Position numbers and translations under genes: made by a program. Below are positions 18,813-26,235 of a DNA stretch of 64,000 bases, piece after piece; the first letter of the stretch is position 1; the number at the start of each line of letters is the position of its first letter. Source of the stretch: Acetomicrobium thermoterrenum DSM 13490 (lineage in GTDB: Bacteria; Synergistota; Synergistia; Synergistales; Acetomicrobiaceae); assembly GCF_900107215.1 (NCBI RefSeq), contig NZ_FNPD01000003.1, forward strand, positions 186,001 through 250,000, in the 5' to 3' direction. A model generated the notes under the pieces. That model saw nothing but the letters and a program-made list of their open reading frames with translations. It was not told where the DNA came from and did not search any database.

Positions 18813-19562
18813 TTAAACTACGCCCCCATTGCAAATCATTTTTAATAATTTATCTTTACCGAACTTCAAAAAACAACCTTCATCTAATGTTTTAAGCTCC
18901 AGGCGGCCTATCTTTATCCTGACCAATTCGACGACCTTATATCCGAGACATTCGGCCATTCTCCTAATTTCACGCTTCTTGCCTTCGTAAATCTCTATTA
19001 CGCACCATTTATCCGAGAGTATTTTAACATCTTTTGGTTTTATTAATCTATCGTCGAGATAAACTCCCTTACGCCATTTTTCCAAATCGCCTGAAGTCAT
19101 AGGCTTATTAAGCATTACACGATATGTCTTGGTTATGCCGTTCCTAGGATGTATTATATCTTGGGCGAAATCACCGTCGTTCGTTAATATCAATAGTCCA
19201 CTGCTGTTTTTGTCCAACCTTCCAACAGGAAAAAGGCGATACCCTATAAAATCTTTGGGAAGAAGGTCTATGACCGTAGTATATCTTGAATCCACAACGG
19301 CACAAACGCAATTGCGTGGCTTATTCATAACCAAATAGAGATTCCTTAAAGGAGCTACGATTTTCCCATCTACTTCCACATTATAACTTGTATTGACCAT
19401 GATCCAGGGACCTGCAGCGATCTCTCCGTCCACTTTAACCCTTCCGCTTACGATTAGAGCCTCTGCCTTTCTCCTGGAACCCAAGCCACACATGGCAAGG
19501 TACTTATTTAACCTTATTGGTTTATCATAATGTAAATTAGCATCAGCTGTTATTTCCTTCAT
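18813..19562 (-). CDS. rluB: Pseudouridine synthase, RluB/RsuA family
   Basis: 249 residues. The N-terminal S4 RNA-binding domain has RLNKYLAMCGLGSRRKAEALIVSGRV. The catalytic domain has GRLDKNSSGLLILTNDGDF with the nucleophilic Asp, and KKREIRRMAECLGYKV near the end. Probably makes pseudouridine in 23S rRNA (RluB-like), but the S4-containing RluB, RluE, RluF and RsuA subfamilies are not separable by eye. The scpA-scpB-rluB order favours RluB. It overlaps scpB by 20 bp. Confidence 0.9.
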   Translation of the reverse strand: MKEITADANLHYDKPIRLNKYLAMCGLGSRRKAEALIVSGRVKVDGEIAAGPWIMVNTSYNVEVDGKIVAPLRNLYLVMNKPRNCVCAVVDSRYTTVIDLLPKDFIGYRLFPVGRLDKNSSGLLILTNDGDFAQDIIHPRNGITKTYRVMLNKPMTSGDLEKWRKGVYLDDRLIKPKDVKILSDKWCVIEIYEGKKREIRRMAECLGYKVVELVRIKIGRLELKTLDEGCFLKFGKDKLLKMICNGGVV

Positions 19563-20103
19563 TTTTCAATTCCTCTTCAGTGGGCAATTCGCTAAGGGAA
19601 TTGATCCCAAAGACCTCCAAAAATTCCTGAGTTGTTCTGTATAGCAAGGGAGATCCTGTCCCCTTTTTGCGGCCTGCCACTTTGATCAACCCCGTTGATA
19701 ATAGGGTTTCCAGAACTTTATCGCTTCTTACGCCCCTTATTTCTTCTATCTCGGTCCTGGTGATAGGTTGTTTATAAGCAATTATCGCAAGCGTCTCCAT
19801 TGCGGCTTTGCTCAAACGAAGCTTATAACCATAGGAGTTGTTATACTCCTCTATCACATCTTTCAGATCGCCGGCCGTTGCCATCTGCCATCCCCCGGCC
19901 ACATTTATAAGGGTAAGACCGTGGTGAGATTTGTAATGTTCTTTGATGTCATTTAATCTTTCCTCGACAATTTTAACGTCGACTCCAAGTGCATTGGAAA
20001 TGTCTGCAGATTTCACCGGTTCCGACGATACAAATAAAATAGCTTCCACTTTTCTTGCAAGCTCATCCATTGCATTCCTTGAGTCGGACATGTATATCTC
20101 CAA
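19543..20103 (-). CDS. scpB: Segregation and condensation protein B
   Basis: 186 residues. Kleisin-associated winged-helix protein of the Smc-ScpA-ScpB condensin complex. The first winged helix has EAILFVSSEPVKSADIS; the second has ALAIIAYKQPITRTEIEEIRGVRSDKVLETLL, the family signature (one residue differs here: TLAIIAY). The start lies 41 bp inside scpA; an internal ATG (MSDSRNAM) is near. smc itself is not in the window. Confidence 0.94.
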   Translation of the reverse strand: MEIYMSDSRNAMDELARKVEAILFVSSEPVKSADISNALGVDVKIVEERLNDIKEHYKSHHGLTLINVAGGWQMATAGDLKDVIEEYNNSYGYKLRLSKAAMETLAIIAYKQPITRTEIEEIRGVRSDKVLETLLSTGLIKVAGRKKGTGSPLLYRTTQEFLEVFGINSLSELPTEEELKNEGNNS

Positions 20104-20794
20104 AATGCTGTCTTTGTTTTAAGTAAATAATACCAATACGGGCAAGTTCTAGCAATGCTATGATAGTGCTTACAACAAAGCTTTTATCCCTTTCCCCTTT
20201 AAGCAACTCATTCAGCGTCAATTCCTTATATTCGAGCAAAGAATTTTTGATGTCCTCCATCCTGGCCTCAATTGAATATCCTTGATTTTCTTCTATAGAT
20301 ATAGAGATAATGTCTTCCTCGGGCGAATTTACCTTAAAACTGAAGTTATTTATCAATCCCCACCAAAGAGAGGCCAAAAAATAAAGGTCACCGACTTCAT
20401 AAAAAGGTCTTGTTTCTCCTAGCTGTCTCGTAAAATATTTGGAGCGCCGGTAGTGTAAAACCTCCAAATAAATTGCCGCCAACTGGAAATGATGAAGTTT
20501 TTCGTTGGGTTCATCTTGATCATCCGATATGACATCCTCTTCCCCCTCGCATTTGAACACAGGGCGAGGAAAGATGGCACGGACTTTGGACAAAACTAAA
20601 GCGGCTGCCTGTGCCAAAAAATCAGCTACATCGCTTAAAGAAAAGTTTTCCGATCTAAGCAAATATGCAGCGTAAATTTTTATAACCTCGCTTACGCTGA
20701 CGTTTGAAGCTTCAACTTCCCTACTTTCAAGTAAACGAATCAAGTTGTTTATAGTATCACTAAAATTATTATAATCTTCTACTCCGGCAGCCAC
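20063..20794 (-). CDS. scpA: Segregation and condensation protein A (kleisin)
   Basis: 243 residues. Bridges Smc heads and recruits ScpB for chromosome compaction and segregation. The N-terminal region (SVSEVIKIYAAYLL, DVADFLAQAAALVLSKVRAIFP) matches the conserved ScpA helices. The C-terminal winged helix (VVSTIIALLELARIGIIYLKQ) is the Smc-binding part. It follows trpS by 33 bp and overlaps scpB, the usual partner. Confidence 0.93.
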   Translation of the reverse strand: MAAGVEDYNNFSDTINNLIRLLESREVEASNVSVSEVIKIYAAYLLRSENFSLSDVADFLAQAAALVLSKVRAIFPRPVFKCEGEEDVISDDQDEPNEKLHHFQLAAIYLEVLHYRRSKYFTRQLGETRPFYEVGDLYFLASLWWGLINNFSFKVNSPEEDIISISIEENQGYSIEARMEDIKNSLLEYKELTLNELLKGERDKSFVVSTIIALLELARIGIIYLKQRQHFGDIHVRLKECNG

Positions 20795-20827
20795 TTGGTC
20801 CTCCTATTGCGGGGATCGCTTTATCTT

Positions 20828-21829
20828 CTACAGGATGAAGCCTACGGCACTTTTTACTTCTTCGATAGTCTTATCTGCCACATTCGAAGCTCTCTCGGCT
20901 CCCTCCCGCAAAATATCCATCATCTCAAGCCCATGTTCTTCATAATATTTTCTTCTCTTCTGAATTGGTTCGAGTTTGAACCTGATCCATTCCATTAATA
21001 CCTTTTTGCAATCTATGCAGCCAATCCCTGCAGATCGACATCCATGGGCAAGCTCTCTTTTTTTCTCCTCGTCCTGGGTGAATATTTTGTGCAAATGCCA
21101 TACAGGGCATTTCTCTGGCTCTCCGGGATCCGACCTTCTCATCCGAGCGGGGTCTGTCATCATAGTTCTGATTTTGTCCCACATCTCGTTTAAATCCTCT
21201 GAAATGAAAAGGGCATTATTGTAAGACTTGCTCATCTTTCTGCCATCGATGCCTGGGACTCGGGGCGTTGGGGTGAGCAATATCTCCGGCTCTGGAAATA
21301 CCTCTTCAAAAGTACTATTGAATTTTCTCGCCAACTCTTTGGCAATTTCTAGATGTATTGATTGATCTTCACCCACGGGGACTTTTGTTGCTTTATACAA
21401 TAATATATCGGCCGCCATTAACACCGGATACCCAAGAAATCCATAGGTTTGAAGGTCTTTATCTGCAATGTTTTCGAGTTGTTCTTTATATATGGGGTTT
21501 CTTTCAAGCCTTCCAAGGGGAGCGATCATCGATAAAGCAAGATGAAGCTCGGCATGACCACTAACATGGGACTGTTGAAAGATCACCGCCTTTTCGGGAT
21601 CTAAGCCGACGGCAAGCCAATCCAGAAGAATTTCCCGGCAATAATCTTTAATTTTTGAGCTGTTCATGTATTCCGACATCAAGGCATGCCAATCGACGAT
21701 ACAGTAATAACACTCAAATTCGTCCTGAAGCTTCAACCAATTGGACAGGGCTCCTGCTAGATGGCCAAGATGCAATTTTCCGGTCGGACGCATGCCGCTA
21801 AACACGCATTCTTTCATTGTATGTATCAC
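20828..21829 (-). CDS. trpS: Tryptophan-tRNA ligase
   Basis: Class I aminoacyl-tRNA synthetase charging tRNA-Trp. 333 residues. SGMRPTGKLHLGHLAGAL holds the HIGH-type motif HLGH, and DGRKMSKSYNN holds KMSKS. Length fits the normal single-domain bacterial enzyme. An internal ATG (MKECVF) at 21817 is a likely alternative start, since homologues begin just before the SGxRPTG segment. There is no T-box in the 63 bp upstream. Confidence 0.96.
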   Translation of the reverse strand: MIHTMKECVFSGMRPTGKLHLGHLAGALSNWLKLQDEFECYYCIVDWHALMSEYMNSSKIKDYCREILLDWLAVGLDPEKAVIFQQSHVSGHAELHLALSMIAPLGRLERNPIYKEQLENIADKDLQTYGFLGYPVLMAADILLYKATKVPVGEDQSIHLEIAKELARKFNSTFEEVFPEPEILLTPTPRVPGIDGRKMSKSYNNALFISEDLNEMWDKIRTMMTDPARMRRSDPGEPEKCPVWHLHKIFTQDEEKKRELAHGCRSAGIGCIDCKKVLMEWIRFKLEPIQKRRKYYEEHGLEMMDILREGAERASNVADKTIEEVKSAVGFIL

Positions 21830-21892
21830 CCCATTATCAATATATTTCTCATACCAATTTTATAAATATATTACAAAGGCATCGTCTGTATT

Positions 21893-22687
21893 TTATTCTA
21901 TACAGATAATCTTTGGGTCATCGTAAGCTTTAATCTCCGTCAGATCGTATACCCTTATTTCCGGAAGTTGCTTTAATTTCTCCATAAATTTTGACAATCC
22001 GCCTCGCTCCATCTGTCCGTGATCGACGATTGCCAGGGTTAAATATCTCTGGGCCTCGGCTATTTGATGGTACTTCATATCAGCAGTTATATAAATATCA
22101 GCTCCTACATTAAAAGCATTGACCCAAAATTCTCCACCCGATCCGCCACAGAGGGCGACTTTTTTAAACCTTACCCTTTGCCCGTAAAAGGCTATCCAGG
22201 AAACATTCCAAGCCCTGGCCATCAGCTCTGCCAATTCATCCTTTGAAACTTCGGCTTCAAAATGTCCCCATGCCCCCAGTCCAAAGGCGTTTTCTTGGAA
22301 ATCGATCAATGGCTTATAGTCATGAATTTTAAGGGATTCAGCTAGGGTAACATTTATGCCATTATATGACATATCGAGATTTGTATGAGCTGAAATTACA
22401 TTCATTCCATAATGTGCAGATTTGTAAAATAGAGAGGCGCTGTAGTTTGAAACATCCCATTTCTTCATTGGAGAAATGATGGGGGGATGGTGGGTAATAA
22501 TTACATTGACGCCCAAATCGCGAGCTTTATCTATGACCTCCGGCGTCAAATCCAAAGCAAGTGCCAGGCCATCGACCTTGCAAGACAGATCACCTATAAC
22601 CAGTCCCGAGTTATCCCACTCTTCCTGCACATTGAAAGGAGCTATCTTGTCTACGGCTGCCAAGATGTCCTCAACGACATAGGGCAT
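21893..22687 (-). CDS. Nif3-like dinuclear metal-centre protein
   Basis: 264 residues from ATG 22687, chosen because AAGGAGAT lies six bases upstream. An in-frame start at 22705 would add six residues before this site. NIF3/YqfO family (sometimes called GTP cyclohydrolase 1 type 2 homologue): EEWDNSGLVIGD, VIITHHPPI and AHTNLD near the N-terminus, and LAIVDHGQMER toward the end, supply the His and Asp ligands of a two-metal site. The biochemical role is still unsettled in the family. It lies 63 bp upstream of trpS and may share its transcript. Confidence 0.9.
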   Translation of the reverse strand: MPYVVEDILAAVDKIAPFNVQEEWDNSGLVIGDLSCKVDGLALALDLTPEVIDKARDLGVNVIITHHPPIISPMKKWDVSNYSASLFYKSAHYGMNVISAHTNLDMSYNGINVTLAESLKIHDYKPLIDFQENAFGLGAWGHFEAEVSKDELAELMARAWNVSWIAFYGQRVRFKKVALCGGSGGEFWVNAFNVGADIYITADMKYHQIAEAQRYLTLAIVDHGQMERGGLSKFMEKLKQLPEIRVYDLTEIKAYDDPKIICIE

Positions 22688-22725
22688 AAAAACATCTCCT
22701 TGCATAGGTGGTTGTAATTAACAGA

Positions 22726-22750
22726 AAAAGCCACCTCTTCGGTGGCTTTT
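22726..22750 (-). terminator. Terminator after the CAT-anticodon tRNA
   Basis: Arms AAAAGCCACC (22726-22735) and GGTGGCTTTT (22741-22750) around a TCTTC loop. On the minus strand the stem is followed by TTTTTCTG. It ends the tRNA transcript about 40 bases before the Nif3 start. Confidence 0.88.
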
Positions 22751-22759
22751 GTTGGCTTT

Positions 22760-22836
22760 TGGTGGGCCCACCTGGACTCGAACCAGGAACCTTCCGGTTA
22801 TGAGCCGGTGGCTCTGACCTGTTGAGCTATGGGCCC
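22760..22836 (-). tRNA. tRNA with CAT anticodon, probably tRNA-Ile2
   Basis: 77 bases with acceptor GGGCCCA/TGGGCCC, discriminator A and encoded CCA (22760-22762). The anticodon loop is CTCATAA with anticodon CAT; the outermost pair of the anticodon stem is an A-A mismatch. By itself it could be elongator Met or the Ile(AUA) tRNA whose C34 is turned to lysidine. The window also holds clear initiator and elongator tRNA-Met genes, so Ile2 is the better reading. Confidence 0.9.
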
Positions 22837-22855
22837 GCCCGCTTGAGCATTTATG

Positions 22856-22884
22856 ATTATAACTACGAGTTTCGTTTAGGGCAA
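22856..22884 (-). promoter_or_regulatory. Promoter of the CAT-anticodon tRNA
   Basis: Minus-strand TTGCCC (22879-22884) and a perfect TATAAT (22856-22861) spaced by 17 bases; predicted start is about 12-13 bases before the tRNA. Confidence 0.75.
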
Positions 22885-22916
22885 GTAGTAGGTCGTATTT
22901 TTTATTAAAAATTTAC

Positions 22917-23099
22917 CTACTTTTCAACGGTTATGCAGCTGACAGGACAGCTTTCTGCTGCTTCCATGGCACATTCAGCACCGCTGGGCTTCACCACCTT
23001 GGCTTTGCCTAGTTCTTCGTCCAGCTCGAAGACCTCCGGACACACCTGGGAACAAACACCGCATCCAATACAAAGTTCCTGATCCAGTTCCACCTTCAT
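22917..23099 (-). CDS. Single-cluster [4Fe-4S] ferredoxin
   Basis: 60-residue cytosolic electron carrier. CIGCGVCSQVCP near the N-terminus and ESCPVSCI near the C-terminus supply the cluster Cys; the layout and length resemble the Thermotoga 4Fe-4S ferredoxin. Start 23099 (MKVELDQ) is chosen over 23123 because AAAGGGGGTGGA precedes it and homologues begin MKVxVD. It has its own promoter. It is a plausible acceptor for the pyruvate or aldehyde oxidoreductases of an anaerobe, including the one at 38406. Confidence 0.92.
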   Translation of the reverse strand: MKVELDQELCIGCGVCSQVCPEVFELDEELGKAKVVKPSGAECAMEAAESCPVSCITVEK

Positions 23100-23123
23100 G
23101 TAATTCCACCCCCTTTGGCACAT

Positions 23124-23151
23124 ACTATAGCAGCATTTTCGTTCTAATCAA
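23124..23151 (-). promoter_or_regulatory. Promoter of the ferredoxin gene
   Basis: Minus-strand TTGATT (23146-23151) and TATAGT (23124-23129), 16-base spacer. It sits between purR and the ferredoxin start. Confidence 0.6.
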
Positions 23152-23161
23152 ATATTTTTGA

Positions 23162-23953
23162 TCACAAAACTTTCACTAACGGTTCCCCCAAATTTTTTTC
23201 CAACATTAACAGAGCCTTATATTCTGTTATTGCTTTATTTTCAGGTAAAGCCGACACAATAAATACCCCTTTCCCCACTACAGCTGCATCGAACTCCCGC
23301 GTCATCATAATCATGCCCGCTATCGTACTGCCTCCACGCATGAAATCGTCGATGACCAAGACTTTGGAACCTTTCTTTAAATTACGAGTGCCCATGTACA
23401 TGGTTCGAACATCACCTGTGCCTGAAGGAAAGTGAAGCGCCACAGCCGGACCATCACTTGGTCTGTTTCTGAATCGACAAACAGCCAGGGGAAGACCTAA
23501 AGCCTGGGCAACGAATAAGGCTATGGGTATGCCCTTGACCTCTGAAGTCATAACTACATCGGCACCTGAATCGACGAACATGGAAGCCAAGGCCCAACCT
23601 AACCACTGTGCATAATAGGGATTAAATATGATATCGCTATAGTATATTAATCCTCCAGGCAGAAATCTTTCTTCTTTGGAAAGTTCTAAAGCAATCTCTT
23701 CTAGGAATTTTACTCTGTCCTTTTCGTTGAAGGAGGGAATTAAATATGCCCCTCCTCCCCTTCCCCTATCGATGATAATTCTGCTGTAGCCTTCATCGTT
23801 TATTGCATTTGATATGATCTCAACGTCATCGCTTAACACGGTTTTTGATACCTCAAATTCTTTTGCAATATCGCTTAAAGAAAAGGATTGAGACGGATTT
23901 TTTGCCAACCTCCAAACGATCCTTGCAATGCGTTCCGGCCTGGAAATTTTCAT
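23162..23953 (-). CDS. purR: PurR-type purine operon repressor
   Basis: 263 residues. Like Bacillus PurR: an N-terminal winged helix (MKISRPERIARIVWRLAKNP, FSLSDIAKEFEVSKTVLSDDV) fused to a phosphoribosyltransferase-fold effector domain with the PRPP loop VLVIDDFMRGGSTIAG. PRPP binding relieves repression of purine genes in Bacillus. The ispE-purR order is the Bacillus one. No purine biosynthesis genes or PurBox targets are in this window. It is separated from ispE by 6 bp. Confidence 0.92.
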   Translation of the reverse strand: MKISRPERIARIVWRLAKNPSQSFSLSDIAKEFEVSKTVLSDDVEIISNAINDEGYSRIIIDRGRGGGAYLIPSFNEKDRVKFLEEIALELSKEERFLPGGLIYYSDIIFNPYYAQWLGWALASMFVDSGADVVMTSEVKGIPIALFVAQALGLPLAVCRFRNRPSDGPAVALHFPSGTGDVRTMYMGTRNLKKGSKVLVIDDFMRGGSTIAGMIMMTREFDAAVVGKGVFIVSALPENKAITEYKALLMLEKNLGEPLVKVL

Positions 23954-23959
23954 ATCAGA

Positions 23960-24829
23960 TCACTCCAGCACAAAAGTTTTACAATCACATTCGAGCTTCG
24001 AGCTTACCAATTCTTGCGCTTTGATAGCCTCGTGCTTGTCTGTGAAAAGACAAAAAACGGAAGAACCGCTCCCGCTTAAACCCCAAGCCAGGCTATTGTT
24101 GAAAGTTGAATTGCATAGATCGAAAAATCCATCGTAAAAGTCGCTTTTTTTTCTCAAAACCGCTACGAAGTCATTTGGCAAAAACCCGATCCTTCTTTTC
24201 TTTTCAAGGTCAGCATAAAGGTTTAAAGCTTCGTATATAGCAAATGAGACGGGCACTATCTCGGCTTCGCCCCTTTTCCTGCTTTCATCGAGCTCTCTGT
24301 ATGCTTCAGCAGTAGAAATTTTTATATTAGGTATGGCAAGCAATGCATATATCCCTGTGAGGGGGTCCAAAAGTTTTAACCTTTCCCCAACGCCAGTAGC
24401 CAATGCCGTCTTTGTCTTCGAGAGAAAGAAGGGGATATCAGCACCAAATTTAGCAAGTTCTGCAGGATCTAGGATTAAATCGTAAATTGTCGAAGCCCAT
24501 TCTAATAAGGCAGCTCCGTTCCCGCTTCCGGCACCTATGCCGCTTCCAACGGGTAAAACTTTCCAGATATTGCATTCTATTGGAGGCAACTTTACAGATT
24601 TCGACCTCAAAAATTCGATTGCCCTTGAAATAATATTCGTCCCGGATATTTCAATATTATGGGAATTTATAATATCATCCCGATTTGATCCATTTAACCT
24701 TCTAATACCCAACCATTCGATTGGCCCAAGTTTATGGAATAACGTAGAGATTTCATGGTAGCCATCATCTCTGGGAACAAATACCCTTAAGGTAAGGTTA
24801 ATTTTTATATAGCTCGGTATATATATCAA
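23960..24829 (-). CDS. ispE: 4-diphosphocytidyl-2-C-methyl-D-erythritol kinase
   Basis: GHMP kinase of the methylerythritol phosphate isoprenoid route. 289 residues. SYIKINLTLRV at the N-terminus, the ATP loop PVGSGIGAGSGNGAALL near 90-107 and GLSGSGSSVFCLF near the C-terminus are the three GHMP motifs. The N-terminal Lys/Asn of KINL is retained. It works in the same pathway as dxs and ispA at 45-48 kb. Confidence 0.92.
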   Translation of the reverse strand: MIYIPSYIKINLTLRVFVPRDDGYHEISTLFHKLGPIEWLGIRRLNGSNRDDIINSHNIEISGTNIISRAIEFLRSKSVKLPPIECNIWKVLPVGSGIGAGSGNGAALLEWASTIYDLILDPAELAKFGADIPFFLSKTKTALATGVGERLKLLDPLTGIYALLAIPNIKISTAEAYRELDESRKRGEAEIVPVSFAIYEALNLYADLEKKRRIGFLPNDFVAVLRKKSDFYDGFFDLCNSTFNNSLAWGLSGSGSSVFCLFTDKHEAIKAQELVSSKLECDCKTFVLE

Positions 24830-25174
24830 TGTACTACCTCCAATCTTTGTATCGCAAATTGTCCGCCCAATTTAAGGCTTATTATAAGCTCTTCGTCTGC
24901 ATTTTAGCCATTCGGATGAAAATTAGTATAGATGTTTGAAATTATATTAGATATGTCCAATGATATCAAAGAGCACACAATGGCTATTTAGCCTATTGAC
25001 ATTACATCTCCTTAAGCGCATCATTTTATGTTTTCTCATGCTTGCTCTGTTCCCCCTAGCGGGATAAAATAAATAAAAGAATTGTTTAAAATTATCTGTC
25101 AAGTTTTTTATTGCGCTATAGAATACGAATGTCACTTTAGCTTAAGACACGTAATGCGAATGGGTGTGGTGGGT
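24830..25174. other. AT-rich divergent intergenic region, ispE / glcT
   Basis: No gene seen. It must hold promoters for ispE (minus) and glcT (plus). The best plus-strand candidate is CTGTCA (25096-25101) with TAGAAT (25119-25124), 17-base spacer. A consensus TTGACA at 24996-25001 lacks a good -10 box. No riboswitch or RAT is visible before glcT. Confidence 0.4.
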
Positions 25175-26032
25175 ATGCTTAAAGTTAAAAAAGTGTTAAA
25201 TAATAATGCCCTTATCGCAGAACACCCTGCTTACGACGAGGTTATACTCCTGGGAAAGGGTATAGGTTTCAACAAAAAGGCAGGCGAAAGCATATCTAAC
25301 GCTGATGCCGAAAAACTGTTTGTCCTCAAAAACCCTGAGGAAAGGGAGCAATACCTTCAAATGCTAAAAGAAATTGATGAAAATTTTATCGGCATCATGA
25401 ACGATGCTATATCTTTCATTGAAGACAAGCTTGGCACTACATTAAATGAACACATTCATACCAGCCTTACGGATCATTTATATTTCGCCTTAAAACGCCT
25501 GAAAAACGGTGTGGAGATAAAAAATCCTTTCAGATTCGAAATTGAGCTGGCATATCCGCGAGAATACGCGGTTGCTGCTGAATTGACGGAATGGCTTGAG
25601 AAAGAGCTCAGTGTAAACATTCCCGAAGATGAGGTGGGGTTTATAACGTTGCACATCCATAGCGCCATTTCAAAGGCAAGCATAGCTAATCTAACGAAAA
25701 GAACGCAAATCGTCTCCCAATTGATTTCTATCGTGGAGAACTCGCTAAAAGTAACTTTAGATAGAAGCGATATAAATTATTCGCGCTTCATCAGACATCT
25801 TCATTTTGCTCTCGATCGAATAGAATCGGGAAAATATGTGGAAAATGCGGAGTTCTTAAAAGATGTTTTGCAGAAAGAATGTTCGTTTTGTTATTCCATT
25901 GCCTGGAAAATGATAAAATATATGCAGAAGCAACTAAAGAAAAAAATTCCAGAGGCGGAATCAGTGTATTTGACATTGCATTTACAGAGATTGTATAATA
26001 TAGCTCAGGCTGGAACCGCTAAAGTGTGTTAA
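25175..26032 (+). CDS. glcT: GlcT-type transcriptional antiterminator
   Basis: 285 residues from ATG 25175. An N-terminal CAT RNA-binding domain (KVKKVLNNNALIAEHPAYDEVILLGKGIGF split over about 1-55) is followed by two PTS-regulation domains. PRD1 has LNEHIHTSLTDHLYFALKR and LHIHSAIS; PRD2 has SRFIRHLHFALDRI and LTLHLQRLY. All conserved His are present. It resembles Bacillus GlcT more than LicT or SacY, notably in the CYSIAWKMIKYMQ stretch. When not phosphorylated by the glucose EII it should bind the RAT ahead of ptsG and let transcription proceed. Upstream in-frame ATGs (25082, 25154, 25160) are disfavoured because the family starts just before KKVLNNN. Confidence 0.93.
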   Translation: MLKVKKVLNNNALIAEHPAYDEVILLGKGIGFNKKAGESISNADAEKLFVLKNPEEREQYLQMLKEIDENFIGIMNDAISFIEDKLGTTLNEHIHTSLTDHLYFALKRLKNGVEIKNPFRFEIELAYPREYAVAAELTEWLEKELSVNIPEDEVGFITLHIHSAISKASIANLTKRTQIVSQLISIVENSLKVTLDRSDINYSRFIRHLHFALDRIESGKYVENAEFLKDVLQKECSFCYSIAWKMIKYMQKQLKKKIPEAESVYLTLHLQRLYNIAQAGTAKVC

Positions 26033-26080
26033 AGCGCATTAGTTTCATTGCAGCAGGAGCTTTCATTGTCTCGTAATAAG

Positions 26081-26109
26081 TTACAGCATAAATAATAGAT
26101 AGCTAATAT
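26081..26109 (+). promoter_or_regulatory. Promoter of ptsG
   Basis: TTACAG (26081-26086) and TAATAT (26104-26109) with a 17-base spacer. Predicted start is near 26116, so the RAT would be at the very 5' end of the leader. Confidence 0.7.
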
Positions 26110-26120
26110 ACTCTTCTTGC

Positions 26121-26151
26121 GTGTTACTGTGTAAGCACAGGCATGAGCAAA
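26121..26151 (+). promoter_or_regulatory. RAT antiterminator target for GlcT
   Basis: Begins GTGTTACTG and continues to CAGGCATGAGCAAA, with a CTGTG/CACAG stem around TAAG. Pattern and spacing match the ribonucleic antiterminator sites bound by BglG/SacY-family proteins, closest to the GlcT type. Its 3' part (from 26140) is also the 5' arm of the terminator, so the two folds exclude each other. Confidence 0.85.
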
Positions 26152-26200
26152 GGAGTGTACGGTAAGTTATTGCCGTATCTCTTTTGCTCATGCCTTTTTT
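26140..26200 (+). terminator. Leader terminator of ptsG
   Basis: A 16-base arm GGCATGAGCAAAGGAG (26140-26155) pairs with CTCTTTTGCTCATGCC (26179-26194) with one mismatch, with an inner TACGG/CCGTA helix, followed by six T. It precedes the ptsG Shine-Dalgarno by about 20 bases, as needed for transcription attenuation. Confidence 0.9.
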
Positions 26201-26235
26201 AATGCTCGAATCCATAGGACAGGAGGTTGTGGTAG

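Noticed and set aside
24996-25024. Consensus TTGACA before glcT
   Set aside because: No acceptable -10 box at 16-18 bases; kept only as a remark.
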